NCBI GenBank assembly: GCA_022828425.1
Contig: CP094685.1
Span: 3,080,046-3,144,045 of the forward strand
From: Candidatus Thiothrix sulfatifontis
Lineage (GTDB): Bacteria > Pseudomonadota > Gammaproteobacteria > Thiotrichales > Thiotrichaceae
Length of the DNA stretch: 64,000 nt
Direction: 5' to 3'
The position numbers and the translations under genes are program-made. The notes under the pieces are model-generated. The model made no database searches and was not told where the DNA came from. It saw nothing but the letters and a program-made list of their open reading frames with translations. Within the stretch, counting starts at the first letter, position 1. Each line of letters opens with the position of its first letter. Below are positions 36,472 to 45,642 of this stretch, one piece after another.

Positions 36472-38204
36472 GCTTCACCCCCGTAAGCCGCTTGCATCTG
36501 CCGGTAGAGCGGGGAATTTTCCAGCAATTCGGCGTGCGTCCCAATCGCGCTCACTTGCCCCTGATCCAGCACCACAATTCGGTCGGCGGCTTGCACAGTG
36601 CGCAAACGGTGCGCAATCATCACCAGCGTGCGCCCTTGCGCCAAACGTTCGACCCCGGCTTGCACCAAGGTTTCGCTGGCACGATCAAGGTTGGCGGTGG
36701 CTTCGTCGAGGATCACCAGCGGCGCATCCTTGAGGAACGCCCGCGCCAGTGCGATGCGTTGCACTTGCCCGCCAGAAAGCCCTTGCCCCGCTTCACCAAT
36801 CAACGTGTCGTAACCGTGCGGCAATTTGACGATGAATTCGGCGGCGTAGGCTTGTTCAGCAGCGGCTTGCACTTGTGCCAGCGTCGCAGTGGGATTGCCG
36901 AGACGGATATTGTCGGCAACCGTGCCGGGGAACAGTTGCGGTTTTTGCGGCAGCCATGCCAGTTGCTTGCGCCATACTTCGGGGGAAATGGCGGTTAGCG
37001 GCGTATTGCCGATGAGGATTTGCCCGCTTTGGGGTTGCAGGAACCCCATTAACAGGTTGATTAAGGTGGTTTTGCCTGCGCCACTTGCGCCGACGATGGC
37101 TAGGGTTTCGTTGGGGTGGATGTCCAGCGAGAGGTTGCTTAGGGCGGTTCTAGCATCGGGGTAGGTGAAGGAAAGGTTTTGCAGAACAAGGGAATGAGTA
37201 CGCAACTCCGGCACACACATTACCTCTCCTTTTTTCCTTCCCTTCTCTTCCAACACCTCCACCATCTTCTCCGCCGCCCCAATCGCCGCCATCCGCGCAT
37301 GATACTGCGTCCCCATATTGCGCAGCGGCAGATAAAATTCGGGCGCAAGCAGCAGCACAAAGAAGCCGTACAGAAAATCCATTTCGCCCCAGAACAGGCG
37401 GAAGCCGATCAAGACCGCGACAATCGCAATGCTGACTGTGGCGAAAAATTCCAGTGCGAACGAGGACAGAAACGCGACCCGCAATACCGACATCGTGCTT
37501 TGGCGGTATTGGTCGGAAATTTGCGCGACCACTTGCGCTTCGCGGCGGCTGGCATTGAACAGTTTCAGGGTGGTTAAACCTTGAATCACGTCGAGAAAAT
37601 GCGCACTCATTCGCGCCAATTGTTGCCATTGCTGCTGATTGCGCTTTTCCGTGCCTTTACCGATCAGGATCATGAACACCGGAATCAGCGGGGCTGTCAC
37701 CAGCATTACCACCGCCGAGAGCCAATCATTGGCAAGCACAAACACCAGTATCGCCAGCGGCACGAGTGCCATCAGCGACATCGCAGGAATGTAGCGGGCA
37801 TAATAGGCTTCGAGCGCCTCCACCCCATCGCTGAGGGTATTGAGCAAATCGCCGCTGCGCTCCCCCGTCAGCCATGCGGGGCCGAGTTGCTGCACTTGTT
37901 GGTAAAGTTGGGCGCGAATGGCGAGCTTGACCTGCACCGCAGCATGAAACGCGGCTTGTTCGGATGCCCACGCCAAGCCTGCCCGCAGCAGAAACAGTGC
38001 CAGCAAGCCCCACAGACTGGGCATTACATCCGCTAAAGCAGCTTCGGCAAATACTACGGCATTGACGACATTTGCCAGCAACCACGCCTGCGCAATCAGC
38101 AGCAAACCGGAGGTAAGACCAATCGCAACCGCCGCTTTCAGCCAGAAACCGGAGTGGGTTTTCCAGCCTTTGAGAGCGGCGGTAATTTCAGGGGCAGGTT
38201 TCAC
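36468..38204 (-). CDS. cydD: Heterodimeric ABC transporter subunit CydD
   Basis: The partner of CydC. It has an N-terminal membrane domain and an ATPase with Walker A GASGAGKTTL, signature LSGGQVQRIALARAFL and Walker B LVILDEATANLD. Translation appears to start at GTG 38204, three bases after the cydX stop, with GAGAAG six bases upstream. It is 578 residues. The tight spacing places it in the cydABXDC transcript. Confidence 0.94.
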   Translation of the reverse strand: MKPAPEITAALKGWKTHSGFWLKAAVAIGLTSGLLLIAQAWLLANVVNAVVFAEAALADVMPSLWGLLALFLLRAGLAWASEQAAFHAAVQVKLAIRAQLYQQVQQLGPAWLTGERSGDLLNTLSDGVEALEAYYARYIPAMSLMALVPLAILVFVLANDWLSAVVMLVTAPLIPVFMILIGKGTEKRNQQQWQQLARMSAHFLDVIQGLTTLKLFNASRREAQVVAQISDQYRQSTMSVLRVAFLSSFALEFFATVSIAIVAVLIGFRLFWGEMDFLYGFFVLLLAPEFYLPLRNMGTQYHARMAAIGAAEKMVEVLEEKGRKKGEVMCVPELRTHSLVLQNLSFTYPDARTALSNLSLDIHPNETLAIVGASGAGKTTLINLLMGFLQPQSGQILIGNTPLTAISPEVWRKQLAWLPQKPQLFPGTVADNIRLGNPTATLAQVQAAAEQAYAAEFIVKLPHGYDTLIGEAGQGLSGGQVQRIALARAFLKDAPLVILDEATANLDRASETLVQAGVERLAQGRTLVMIAHRLRTVQAADRIVVLDQGQVSAIGTHAELLENSPLYRQMQAAYGGEA

Positions 38205-38207
38205 CCC

Positions 38208-38318
38208 TTACTTCTCATCATCCGTATCCAAGCCACCGTGAAACTCCAGCCACATCACGTTAATGATACCGAAGGAACACGCCAGCAATACGCCGAGCAA
38301 CCAAGCAAAATACCACAT
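38208..38318 (-). CDS. cydX: Cytochrome bd small subunit CydX
   Basis: A 36-residue membrane peptide (MWYFAWLLGVLLACSFGIIN...DTDDEK). It has the diagnostic CydX start MWYF-W-LG and the conserved Glu in the VMWLEFH segment. CydX binds CydA and stabilises the haem centres of cytochrome bd. AAGGAG lies eight bases before the ATG. It sits exactly between cydB and cydD, its usual place. Confidence 0.93.
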   Translation of the reverse strand: MWYFAWLLGVLLACSFGIINVMWLEFHGGLDTDDEK

Positions 38319-38339
38319 GGTAAAATCTCCTTAATTTCA

Positions 38340-39485
38340 TTAATAAACGGCGTGATCGTTATCACGAATGAATTTAACCGTAATCTTGCCCCACATCTGC
38401 TTATAGCACCAGACGGTGTAAAACAAAATAATCGGCACAAAAATCACCGCCGCCCAAAACATAATTGCCAACGTCAAATGACTGGAAGCCGAATCCCAAA
38501 TCGTCAAACTGTGGTTCGGGTTCAAGCTGGAAGGCATCACGAACGGGAATAACGACACACCCGCCGTCATAATCACCCCAATCAAACACAGCGAGCTATG
38601 GATAAAGCTCAATACTGGGCGACCTTTCCCCCCCGCCAACAGCAACACACCTAAAGCCCCAACAAAGCCTGCCAACGGAGCAGCAATCGCCAATGGATAC
38701 GTGCTGTAATTCGCTAACCACGCGCCTGCCATCGGCACGACCGTTTTCGCAATCGGGTTCGGCAAAGAATCATGCGGCGGTGCTTGCGTAATCGCATACC
38801 CATCAATTCCCGCCCACAACCAAATGCCCGCCAAGCCGAAGGTTACAATTACCCCCGCCGCTGTCCATTGCGCCGCTTTGCGTGAACGTTCGTACACCAC
38901 GTCATCGGTACGCAGCATTAAATACGTCGCGCCCTGCATGGTGAACATCAGCAAACTCACCAAGCCGACCAATACCGCAAACGGATGGAACAACGTGAAC
39001 AGCGAACCGTAAGTCGTGATCCGCAAAAATTCATCAAACGCAAACGGCACACCCAGCAACAAATTGCCAAATGCCACCCCAATCACCAACGGCGGCACAA
39101 CGCCCGCAATCACCAAACCCCAGTCCCACGTATTGCGCCAGCGCGTATCCGCGATCTTAGAACGGTAATCAAACCCCACCGGGCGGAAAAACAGCGAAAA
39201 CAGCGTCAACACCAATGCCCAATAAAACGACGAAAACGCCGCCCCAAACGTAATTGGCCAAGCCGCAAAAATCGCCCCTGCCGCCAAAATCAACCACACC
39301 TGATTGCCATCCCAGTGCGGTGCAATCGCATTAATCGCGACGCGGCGTTCCTCGTCATTACGCCCAACATAGCGCAACAACGCGCCCACGCCCATATCAA
39401 AGCCATCGGTCAAGGCAAAGCCAATAAACAGCACGCCGACCAACACCCACCAGATCAACTTAAACGTTTCGTAATCAAAAATCAT
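38340..39485 (-). CDS. cydB: Cytochrome bd ubiquinol oxidase subunit II
   Basis: The structural membrane subunit of the high-affinity quinol oxidase. The N-terminus has the family's FALTDGFDMGVGALLRYVG and PHWDGNQVWLILAAGAIFAAWP, followed by RPVGFDYRSK and the later helices of the eight-to-nine-helix fold. The 381-residue length is normal. It follows cydA by ten bases. Confidence 0.95.
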   Translation of the reverse strand: MIFDYETFKLIWWVLVGVLFIGFALTDGFDMGVGALLRYVGRNDEERRVAINAIAPHWDGNQVWLILAAGAIFAAWPITFGAAFSSFYWALVLTLFSLFFRPVGFDYRSKIADTRWRNTWDWGLVIAGVVPPLVIGVAFGNLLLGVPFAFDEFLRITTYGSLFTLFHPFAVLVGLVSLLMFTMQGATYLMLRTDDVVYERSRKAAQWTAAGVIVTFGLAGIWLWAGIDGYAITQAPPHDSLPNPIAKTVVPMAGAWLANYSTYPLAIAAPLAGFVGALGVLLLAGGKGRPVLSFIHSSLCLIGVIMTAGVSLFPFVMPSSLNPNHSLTIWDSASSHLTLAIMFWAAVIFVPIILFYTVWCYKQMWGKITVKFIRDNDHAVY

Positions 39486-39495
39486 GGCTTGCTCC

Positions 39496-41097
39496 TTAGA
39501 CCTGATCGTTCATTTTGTCAGCGTAAACCAAGCCCGCGTGACCACCACCGTGTTTCTCATGGTGATAACGCCCGGTGTGCAGGCTGCTAGGCCCTAACTT
39601 CGCAAACTTGATCATCAAGTACATTTCCGCTACCAACAACACGGTGTAGAAGAACACAAACCCAGCAATTGAACCGATCAAATCCCACTCGGTTAGCGTC
39701 GAAGTTCCCATGAACGTTGGCAAAATCTCACCAATTGCCCAAGGTTGACGCCCGGCTTCCGCCACAAACCAACCGGATTCAATCGCAATCCACGGCAATG
39801 GCAACCCAAATACAGCCAAGCGCATCAACCAACGTTTCTCATACGCCGTCTTTTTCGCGGTGTAATAAAACGCCAGTGCAAAAATGAACAGCATCGCCAC
39901 GCCTGCCGCCACCATAATGCGGAACGACCAGAACAACGAAGCAACGTGCGGCACCGTGTCTTTGGATGCTTGCTGAATTTGCGCTTCGGTCGCATCGACC
40001 ACGTTCGGCGTATAACGTTTCAGCAATAAGCCGTAGCCCAAATCCGCACGCATTCCTTCAAAGGCAACTTTTTCCGCTTCGGTCGCCGTTCCTGAACGCA
40101 GCTTCAGCAGCAAGCCGTAAGCGGTCATGCCATTGCGAATGCGCTGCACATTTTCTTCGACCAAGTTATTGATACCTTTCACTTCTTCAGTCAAGGAGCG
40201 CGTTGCAATCAAGCCCAGTGCATAAGGAATCTTGACGGAAAAGGTGTTTTCGCCATTTTCTTGATCAGGCCAAGCAATTACATTGAAACCGGCGGGAGCT
40301 GGCTCGGTATGCCATTCTGCTTCAATCGCCGCCAATTTCATTTTTTGCACATCGCCCGCTTCGTAACCACTTTCATCACCCAACAAGATAACCGACAAAA
40401 TGGATGCCATGCCGAAACCTGCGGCGACCGCAAACGAACGCTTGGCAAACCCAAGGTCACGCCCTTTGAGGATGTACCACGCACTGATCGACAGCACGAA
40501 CATTGCACCTGTCACATAACCCGCTGCGACGGTGTGAATGAATTTCACCTGCGCGACCGGATTCAGCAGGACAGCGGCGAAATCCACCATTTCCATGCGC
40601 ATGGTTTCGTAGCTGAATTCCGCACCGATGGGGTTTTGCATCCAGCCATTCGCAATCAAAATCCACAGTGCGGAAAGGTTTGTGCCAATCGCCATCAGCC
40701 AAGTGACGGACAGATGCTGCACTTTACTCAGGCGATCCCAGCCGAAGAAGAACAAACCGACGAAGGTTGATTCGAGGAAGAAAGCCATCAAACCTTCAAT
40801 CGCCAGCGGTGCGCCAAACACGTCGCCAACGTAGTGTGAGTAGTAAGCCCAGTTCGTGCCGAACTGAAATTCCATGGTGAGACCCGTGGTCACACCGATC
40901 GCAAAGTTAATCCCAAACAATTTCCCCCAAAACTTCACCATGTCTTTGTAGATTTGCTTGCCGGTCATCACGTAGACCGACTCCATGATCGCCAGCATGA
41001 AGGTCATACCAAGGGTCAAGGGTACAAATAGGAAATGGTAAAGAGCAGTCACCGCAAATTGCAGCCGTGACAGGTCGACGACTTCATCCGTAATCAT
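39496..41097 (-). CDS. cydA: Cytochrome bd ubiquinol oxidase subunit I
   Basis: The haem-bearing subunit. Axial ligands can be placed at H21 (ALYHFLF), the IHTVAAGYVTG histidine and the methionine in FWSFRIMVA. The acidic channel residues are in AIEGLMAFFLESTFVGL, and the C-terminal GWFVAEAGRQPW is intact. The Q-loop is long (E. coli type). It is 533 residues. It is the first gene of cydABXDC and has an FNR-type site about 80 bp upstream of the ATG. Confidence 0.96.
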   Translation of the reverse strand: MITDEVVDLSRLQFAVTALYHFLFVPLTLGMTFMLAIMESVYVMTGKQIYKDMVKFWGKLFGINFAIGVTTGLTMEFQFGTNWAYYSHYVGDVFGAPLAIEGLMAFFLESTFVGLFFFGWDRLSKVQHLSVTWLMAIGTNLSALWILIANGWMQNPIGAEFSYETMRMEMVDFAAVLLNPVAQVKFIHTVAAGYVTGAMFVLSISAWYILKGRDLGFAKRSFAVAAGFGMASILSVILLGDESGYEAGDVQKMKLAAIEAEWHTEPAPAGFNVIAWPDQENGENTFSVKIPYALGLIATRSLTEEVKGINNLVEENVQRIRNGMTAYGLLLKLRSGTATEAEKVAFEGMRADLGYGLLLKRYTPNVVDATEAQIQQASKDTVPHVASLFWSFRIMVAAGVAMLFIFALAFYYTAKKTAYEKRWLMRLAVFGLPLPWIAIESGWFVAEAGRQPWAIGEILPTFMGTSTLTEWDLIGSIAGFVFFYTVLLVAEMYLMIKFAKLGPSSLHTGRYHHEKHGGGHAGLVYADKMNDQV

Positions 41098-41174
41098 GTT
41101 GCCTCCGAAAAGCTAAACGCCATACATACCAAAACAAGTATCCGCAAAATACGCCCGATTGCGGTGCAACAACA

Positions 41175-41188
41175 TTGATCTCGATCAA
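41175..41188. promoter_or_regulatory. FNR/Anr box upstream of cydA
   Basis: TTGATCTCGATCAA is a perfect match to the FNR half-sites TTGAT-N4-ATCAA. It lies 78-91 bp upstream of the cydA ATG, in the intergenic region shared with proS. This fits induction of cytochrome bd at low oxygen by an FNR-family regulator, whose gene is not in this window. Confidence 0.8.
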
Positions 41189-41303
41189 ATTTGAAATAAG
41201 TTTTACCTAACAAACCGTTAGCGCCAATTTTCAGAAAGGGTTTCGCAAAGGCGCGATGAAATCTATAATTGGCGGTTTCCCATACCGGATAGAAGACAAC
41301 ACC

Positions 41304-43013
41304 ATGCGAGTTTCCCGATTCCCCCTCACCACCCTGCGCGAAACCCCCGCCGATGCCGAAGTCATCAGCCACCAATTAATGCTACGTGCGGGCATGATTC
41401 GCCGCCTCGCCTCCGGTTTGTATACCTGGATGCCGTATGGCTTGCGCGTATTGCGCAAAGTCGAAGCCATCGTGCGTGAAGAAATGAATAACGCGGGCGC
41501 GATTGAAGTGCTGATGCCCTCCATCCAGCCTGCCGAATTGTGGCAAGAATCCGGGCGTTGGGAAAAATACGGCGCGGAATTGCTGCGCATCCGTGACCGT
41601 CACAGCCGTGACTTTTGCTACGGCCCGACGCACGAAGAAATCATTACCGATTACGCCCGCAAAGAATTGAGCAGCTACAAGCAATTGCCGATCAATTTCT
41701 ACCAGATTCAAACCAAATTCCGTGACGAGGTACGCCCGCGTTTTGGCGTCATGCGTGCGCGTGAATTCTTGATGAAGGATGCGTATTCCTTCCACGCCAC
41801 ACAAGAATCGTTGCAGGAAACTTACGACATTATGTTTGCGGCGTATTCGCGCATCTTCCAGCGCTTGGGCTTGGATTTCCGCCCGGTGCAAGCGGATACC
41901 GGCTCGATTGGCGGCAACGCTTCGCACGAATTCCACGTACTGGCTGATTCGGGTGAAGACGCGATTGCGTTCGCGAGTGGCAGCAACTACGCCGCGAATA
42001 TCGAACTGGCGGAAGCAGTGTGCCTGATCGCCGAACGCGCCGCGCCAACTGAAGCGATGCGCGAAGTCGACACGCCTAACGCCAAAACCATCGAAGAATT
42101 GGTGGCGCAATTTGGCTTGCCAATCGAGAAAACGGTTAAGACCTTGATCGTGGCAGCAGCGGAAGATTCCGAGCACGCCTTCATTGCTTTGCTGGTACGT
42201 GGCGATCATACCCTCAACGAAATCAAAGCGGAAAAAATCCCCGGCGTTGCCGTGCCATTGCAGTTTGCACGGGAAGATGAGATTCGCGCCCTGATCGGTG
42301 CAGGCCCCGGCTCATTGGGGCCAGTCGGTTTGACTATTCCGATCATTGCTGATCGTACTGTCGCGAACATGTCGGACTTTGGCGCAGGTGCGAATGTTGA
42401 CGGCAAACACTTCTTCGGCATCAACTGGGAACGCGATGTCGCGCTGCCGCAAATTGCCGATTTGCGCAATGTGATCGAAGGCGACCCTAGCCCTGATGGT
42501 TGCGGCACACTGTCTATCGTGCGCGGTATCGAAGTCGGTCACATCTTCCAGTTGGGCAAAACCTATTCCGAAAAACTCAATGCCACGGTGTTGGATGAAA
42601 GCGGACGGGCGCAAGTGATGACGATGGGTTGCTACGGCATCGGTGTTTCCCGCGTGGTTGCGTCGGCGATTGAGCAAAATAACGACGAATTCGGGATTCG
42701 TTGGCCTGCGGCGATTGCACCCTTCACGCTGGTGATTGCGCCGCTGAATATGCAGAAATCGCCGGATGTGGCAGCGAAAGCAGAAGAACTTTACGCGCAA
42801 TTGCAAGCAGCGGGCGTGGATGTGTTGCTGGATGACCGTGCGTTGCGCCCCGGTGCGATGTTTGCCGACCATGAATTGTTGGGCATTCCGCACCGCGTCA
42901 TTATTTCTGAGCGTGGTTTGCAAGCGGGCGAGTTGGAATACAAAGCGCGGAGTGGCGGCGATGCGGTGAAAGTGCCGGTTGCGGATATTCTCGCGTTTAT
43001 TGCCCAACTTTAA
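41304..43013 (+). CDS. proS: Prolyl-tRNA synthetase
   Basis: It charges tRNA-Pro. This is the bacterial type: class II motif 1 near residues 40-70, motif 2 ([31 protein letters not shown]), an INS editing domain between motifs 2 and 3 (about 220-390), motif 3 ([18 protein letters not shown]) and the C-terminal anticodon-binding domain. ATG 41304 ([19 protein letters not shown]) matches the conserved start; an in-frame ATG at 41256 does not. It is 569 residues and divergent from cydA. Confidence 0.96.
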   Translation: MRVSRFPLTTLRETPADAEVISHQLMLRAGMIRRLASGLYTWMPYGLRVLRKVEAIVREEMNNAGAIEVLMPSIQPAELWQESGRWEKYGAELLRIRDRHSRDFCYGPTHEEIITDYARKELSSYKQLPINFYQIQTKFRDEVRPRFGVMRAREFLMKDAYSFHATQESLQETYDIMFAAYSRIFQRLGLDFRPVQADTGSIGGNASHEFHVLADSGEDAIAFASGSNYAANIELAEAVCLIAERAAPTEAMREVDTPNAKTIEELVAQFGLPIEKTVKTLIVAAAEDSEHAFIALLVRGDHTLNEIKAEKIPGVAVPLQFAREDEIRALIGAGPGSLGPVGLTIPIIADRTVANMSDFGAGANVDGKHFFGINWERDVALPQIADLRNVIEGDPSPDGCGTLSIVRGIEVGHIFQLGKTYSEKLNATVLDESGRAQVMTMGCYGIGVSRVVASAIEQNNDEFGIRWPAAIAPFTLVIAPLNMQKSPDVAAKAEELYAQLQAAGVDVLLDDRALRPGAMFADHELLGIPHRVIISERGLQAGELEYKARSGGDAVKVPVADILAFIAQL

Positions 43014-43112
43014 CCGAAACTTAACCGCAATGTGATAGTCGTCACGGTATCCGGGCGATTATTGCAAGATAATCCGTTTATGGCTTTCGTCGGGCAAATT
43101 TCGGGGCTGATT

Positions 43113-43436
43113 ATGGATATTCTTACAGTGTCGTTTTTATTGCTGTTGGGTGCGGCAGCAGGTTCATGGTTGGGCTATGCGCAAGGGCTGGCGCAGGGCA
43201 AACAAGTCGGCAAATTGGCGGGGATAAAAGAAGGCATTAAAGAGCAATTGCGTAAGGAACTGATTGAGTCCAAGATCATTGGGGGGGCTTATGAGGTTAA
43301 AGTTCACGCAGATGCTTGCAAAGAGCTGGAAGCCGCCTTATCCGGTAAACCGAAGAAAAAAGCTCCCGCGTCATCACTACCGGGCTGGGTGATGGTGGCG
43401 GGGGTATTATTTGCGAGTTGGCTGCTGTTGATGTAG
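43113..43436 (+). CDS. Small membrane-anchored protein, unknown function
   Basis: A 107-residue protein with an N-terminal helix (ILTVSFLLLLGAAAGSWLGYAQG), a charged Lys/Glu-rich middle (GIKEGIKEQLRKELIESK) and a second C-terminal hydrophobic helix (PGWVMVAGVLFASWLLLM). Start 43113 has GGGG about seven bases upstream; GTG 43032 and ATG 43080 are alternatives. It follows proS by 99 bp. I recognise no family. Confidence 0.55.
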   Translation: MDILTVSFLLLLGAAAGSWLGYAQGLAQGKQVGKLAGIKEGIKEQLRKELIESKIIGGAYEVKVHADACKELEAALSGKPKKKAPASSLPGWVMVAGVLFASWLLLM

Positions 43437-43449
43437 CGCGTCAATCGAC

Positions 43450-43848
43450 TTATTGCAACTTGGTGAAATGCGGTGCTTTAGCAGCTTTCTTGTCAAAAGT
43501 CAGCGTGGTATCGCAGCCTTTGCCCCGCGCTACATGACAAATCAGCAGATCCGCCAAATCATAGGTGTTGTTTTGTGCGCTGCTAACGAAATCGCGGACG
43601 CTCAATGAATCTTGGAACTCCAACGCAACCATAGACAGCAATTCGCCTAGGGAGTCTAGGATTTCATCACGCGGCACTTCATAGACACTTTTCAGCACCC
43701 ACATCATTTCCAACACGACCACATTGCTCACAAATAAAGGCTGCTTGTCAGCTTCCGCATCCGCTAATAATTTGGTGGCAATTTGCGCCTGCTTTTCGTC
43801 ATCCTGCACCAAAAAGCGCACCAGCACATTGGTATCAACAGCCTTCAT
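43450..43848 (-). CDS. PIN-domain toxin, VapC-like
   Basis: A probable endoribonuclease toxin of a type II toxin-antitoxin pair. The PIN acidic residues can be placed: N-terminal VDTNVLVRFLVQDD (Asp5), VVVLEMMWVL (Glu), DLADLLICHVA (Asp) and TTLTFDKKAAK (Asp). It is 132 residues. The start codon overlaps the stop of the antitoxin gene by four bases. Confidence 0.9.
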   Translation of the reverse strand: MKAVDTNVLVRFLVQDDEKQAQIATKLLADAEADKQPLFVSNVVVLEMMWVLKSVYEVPRDEILDSLGELLSMVALEFQDSLSVRDFVSSAQNNTYDLADLLICHVARGKGCDTTLTFDKKAAKAPHFTKLQ

Positions 43849-44102
43849 AAAGCCTCATTCCTGATGTATTGGGCAACAGCCTGATCCATTGCTTCGATAC
43901 TTACCGGCTGGGATTTTTTGTACTTGCTCAACAACCCGGCAACTTCTGCCACCTTGCGGGTAACGGGCTTGATAACCACTTCACCCCGATCATTCAGGAC
44001 AAACTCAATTTTATCTCCCGTGACTAAATGCAGATTATCTCGCACACTTTTGGGAATCGTAACTTGTCCCTTTTGCGTCACTGTCGATACAAACGCATTC
44101 AT
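43845..44102 (-). CDS. AbrB/SpoVT-fold antitoxin, VapB-like
   Basis: An 85-residue antitoxin with an AbrB-type swapped-hairpin DNA-binding domain (VTQKGQVTIPKSVRDNLHLVTGDKIEFVLNDRGEVVIKP). The C-terminal arm (KKSQPVSIEAMDQAVAQYIR) should cover the toxin active site. It lies upstream of and overlaps the PIN toxin gene, and probably represses their joint promoter. Confidence 0.9.
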   Translation of the reverse strand: MNAFVSTVTQKGQVTIPKSVRDNLHLVTGDKIEFVLNDRGEVVIKPVTRKVAEVAGLLSKYKKSQPVSIEAMDQAVAQYIRNEAL

Positions 44103-44292
44103 ACCAAAGCTCTCCAGTATTACTTTAGACTCATATTATTACCTAGAGTAATACCGATTGCAAAGCCCGAAACATCGGATAATGTTTACTGCGGTGTGCT
44201 GTTGTCACTTGACACGCCGAATCTTGTACATACCATGTAACCATGATGAAATTTTGCCATTGTGAACGTCAATACTACAAAGGTAGAGTGCC

Positions 44293-44520
44293 ATGAAAGC
44301 GGAATATGACCTGTCTCAAATGAAATCTCGCAAAAATCCCTACGCCTCCAAACTGAAAAAGTCCGTCACCATTCGGCTCGGCGAAGATGTGGTAGGGTAT
44401 TTCAAAGAAATGGCTGAAAACACGGGTGTACCTTACCAAAGCCCGATCAACTTGTACTTGCGTGACTGTGTGCGCCAGCACCGGACAATTGATATTTCGT
44501 GGTTATCGAATCCAGAATAA
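44293..44520 (+). CDS. BrnA-like orphan antitoxin (ribbon-helix-helix)
   Basis: A 75-residue protein with the BrnA pattern: a lysine-rich start (KSRKNPYASKLKKSVTIRLGEDVVGYFKEMAENTGVPYQSPINLYLRDCV). The ribbon-helix-helix strand is VTIRLGEDV and the dimer helices follow. BrnA normally follows a brnT toxin gene. None is present upstream, though a short frame ending ERQYYKGRVP just before the start recalls the end of BrnT. It may be a remnant or a stand-alone regulator. Confidence 0.75.
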   Translation: MKAEYDLSQMKSRKNPYASKLKKSVTIRLGEDVVGYFKEMAENTGVPYQSPINLYLRDCVRQHRTIDISWLSNPE

Positions 44521-44735
44521 AAAATAATGCGCCTACCGTTCGTCGGCTGTATAATCCTGCGCAATTGATTAGCAAATGGGGAAATACGCCATGATGATGA
44601 CAAGTTACTGCATAGCACAGGTGGCTTCATGTCCTGACAGGCCACTTTCGCATAGCCTGTTACATATGGTTTCCGTTTAATAAACTATTAGCGAAGTGTA
44701 TTAAACAGTTTTTAAAGAAATTACAAGGATAAAGT
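44521..44735. other. Intergenic junction before the AT-rich island
   Basis: This 215-bp stretch contains a TATAAT at 44550-44555 without a good -35. A 29-codon frame runs from 44591 to 44680 (MMMTSYCIAQVASCPDRPL...) with GGGGA upstream. Short inverted repeats GTGGC/GCCAC occur at 44621-44645. Composition changes abruptly near 44690, from balanced to very AT-rich. It could be the joint where foreign DNA entered. Confidence 0.35.
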
Positions 44736-45608
44736 GTGAAACCCTTCATTACAGGAAAAAAAGTTTTTTTAAGAAATGTTGGTAAAGATGAAAAATGGTT
44801 ACAAGATATTATAGAGAAAGATCCATCTTTATTACCGTTTGAAAATCTTCAACTAGTTTCTAGAGAAAGAAGGCAATCATCAGGTGGGAAACTAGATTTT
44901 CTAATGAAATCTTTAGATGATTCTTCAATGTATGAAGTAGAAATTATGCTAGGAGACACTGACCCATCTCATATTATTAGATGTATAGAATATTGGGACA
45001 TCGAAAAAAGAAGATTTCCTCAAAGACAACATTTTGCTGTTTTGATTGCCGAGAGCTTCAATAGAAGATACTTTAATATAATACAATTATTCAGTTTAAA
45101 TATTCCAATGATTGCCGTTCAATTAGACATTATCGAGTCTGACAATAATTACATCGTAAACTTTACAAAAATAATGGATATATATGAAGAAGTAGATGAT
45201 GAAACTGAAAGTGCAGAAGTAAAAGAAGATTATTGGGAAAGAGATTCGCCTTGGGTTAATAATGCAGCAAAAAAGATAGTTGAAGAGTTGAAAAAAATTG
45301 ATCCATCTATCTCTTTAAAATACACACAAAGCTACATTGCCATTACAAAGGCAGGAGTAAATCAATATTATTTTAATAAAAGAGCAAAACCTAAATTTAA
45401 GATTGGCTTTAGAATTTCAGATCAAGAGTTATCAGATAAAATCAAAACATTACTAGATGAGAAAGGATTGAATTACGATCATAAAAGTAAAGACTTTGTT
45501 TTGACCAATATTGAAGTAAAAGACAACTTAATCAAAATGATATATGATATACATGAAACAAGATTAAAGCACAAACAAATTGAAAAAGATTCAGATACCA
45601 ATGGATAA
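44736..45608 (+). CDS. Unknown protein with PD-(D/E)XK-like nuclease-fold features, AT-rich
   Basis: A 290-residue protein. The N-terminal half has conserved blocks NVGKDEKWLQDIIEKDPSLLPF, ERRQSSGGKLDFLMK, YEVEIMLGDTDPSHIIRCIEYWD and a later HFAVLIAESFNRRYFNIIQLF. The order DEKWLQ / LDFL / E-x-E followed by an 'AVIVAE' strand recalls NucS-like and other restriction-endonuclease folds, but the usual catalytic Lys is Glu (EVEIM), so activity is uncertain. The C-terminal 100 residues are Lys-rich and may form a separate domain. It is far richer in A/T than the genes on either side, a sign of transfer. Confidence 0.65.
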   Translation: MKPFITGKKVFLRNVGKDEKWLQDIIEKDPSLLPFENLQLVSRERRQSSGGKLDFLMKSLDDSSMYEVEIMLGDTDPSHIIRCIEYWDIEKRRFPQRQHFAVLIAESFNRRYFNIIQLFSLNIPMIAVQLDIIESDNNYIVNFTKIMDIYEEVDDETESAEVKEDYWERDSPWVNNAAKKIVEELKKIDPSISLKYTQSYIAITKAGVNQYYFNKRAKPKFKIGFRISDQELSDKIKTLLDEKGLNYDHKSKDFVLTNIEVKDNLIKMIYDIHETRLKHKQIEKDSDTNG

Positions 45609-45642
45609 TGCTATTTTTATATATTTCCAAAAAGATAAACTT

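Noticed and set aside
44591..44680. 29-codon frame before the AT-rich island
   Set aside because: It has a weak ribosome-binding site and no recognisable features. Kept only as a note in the intergenic entry.
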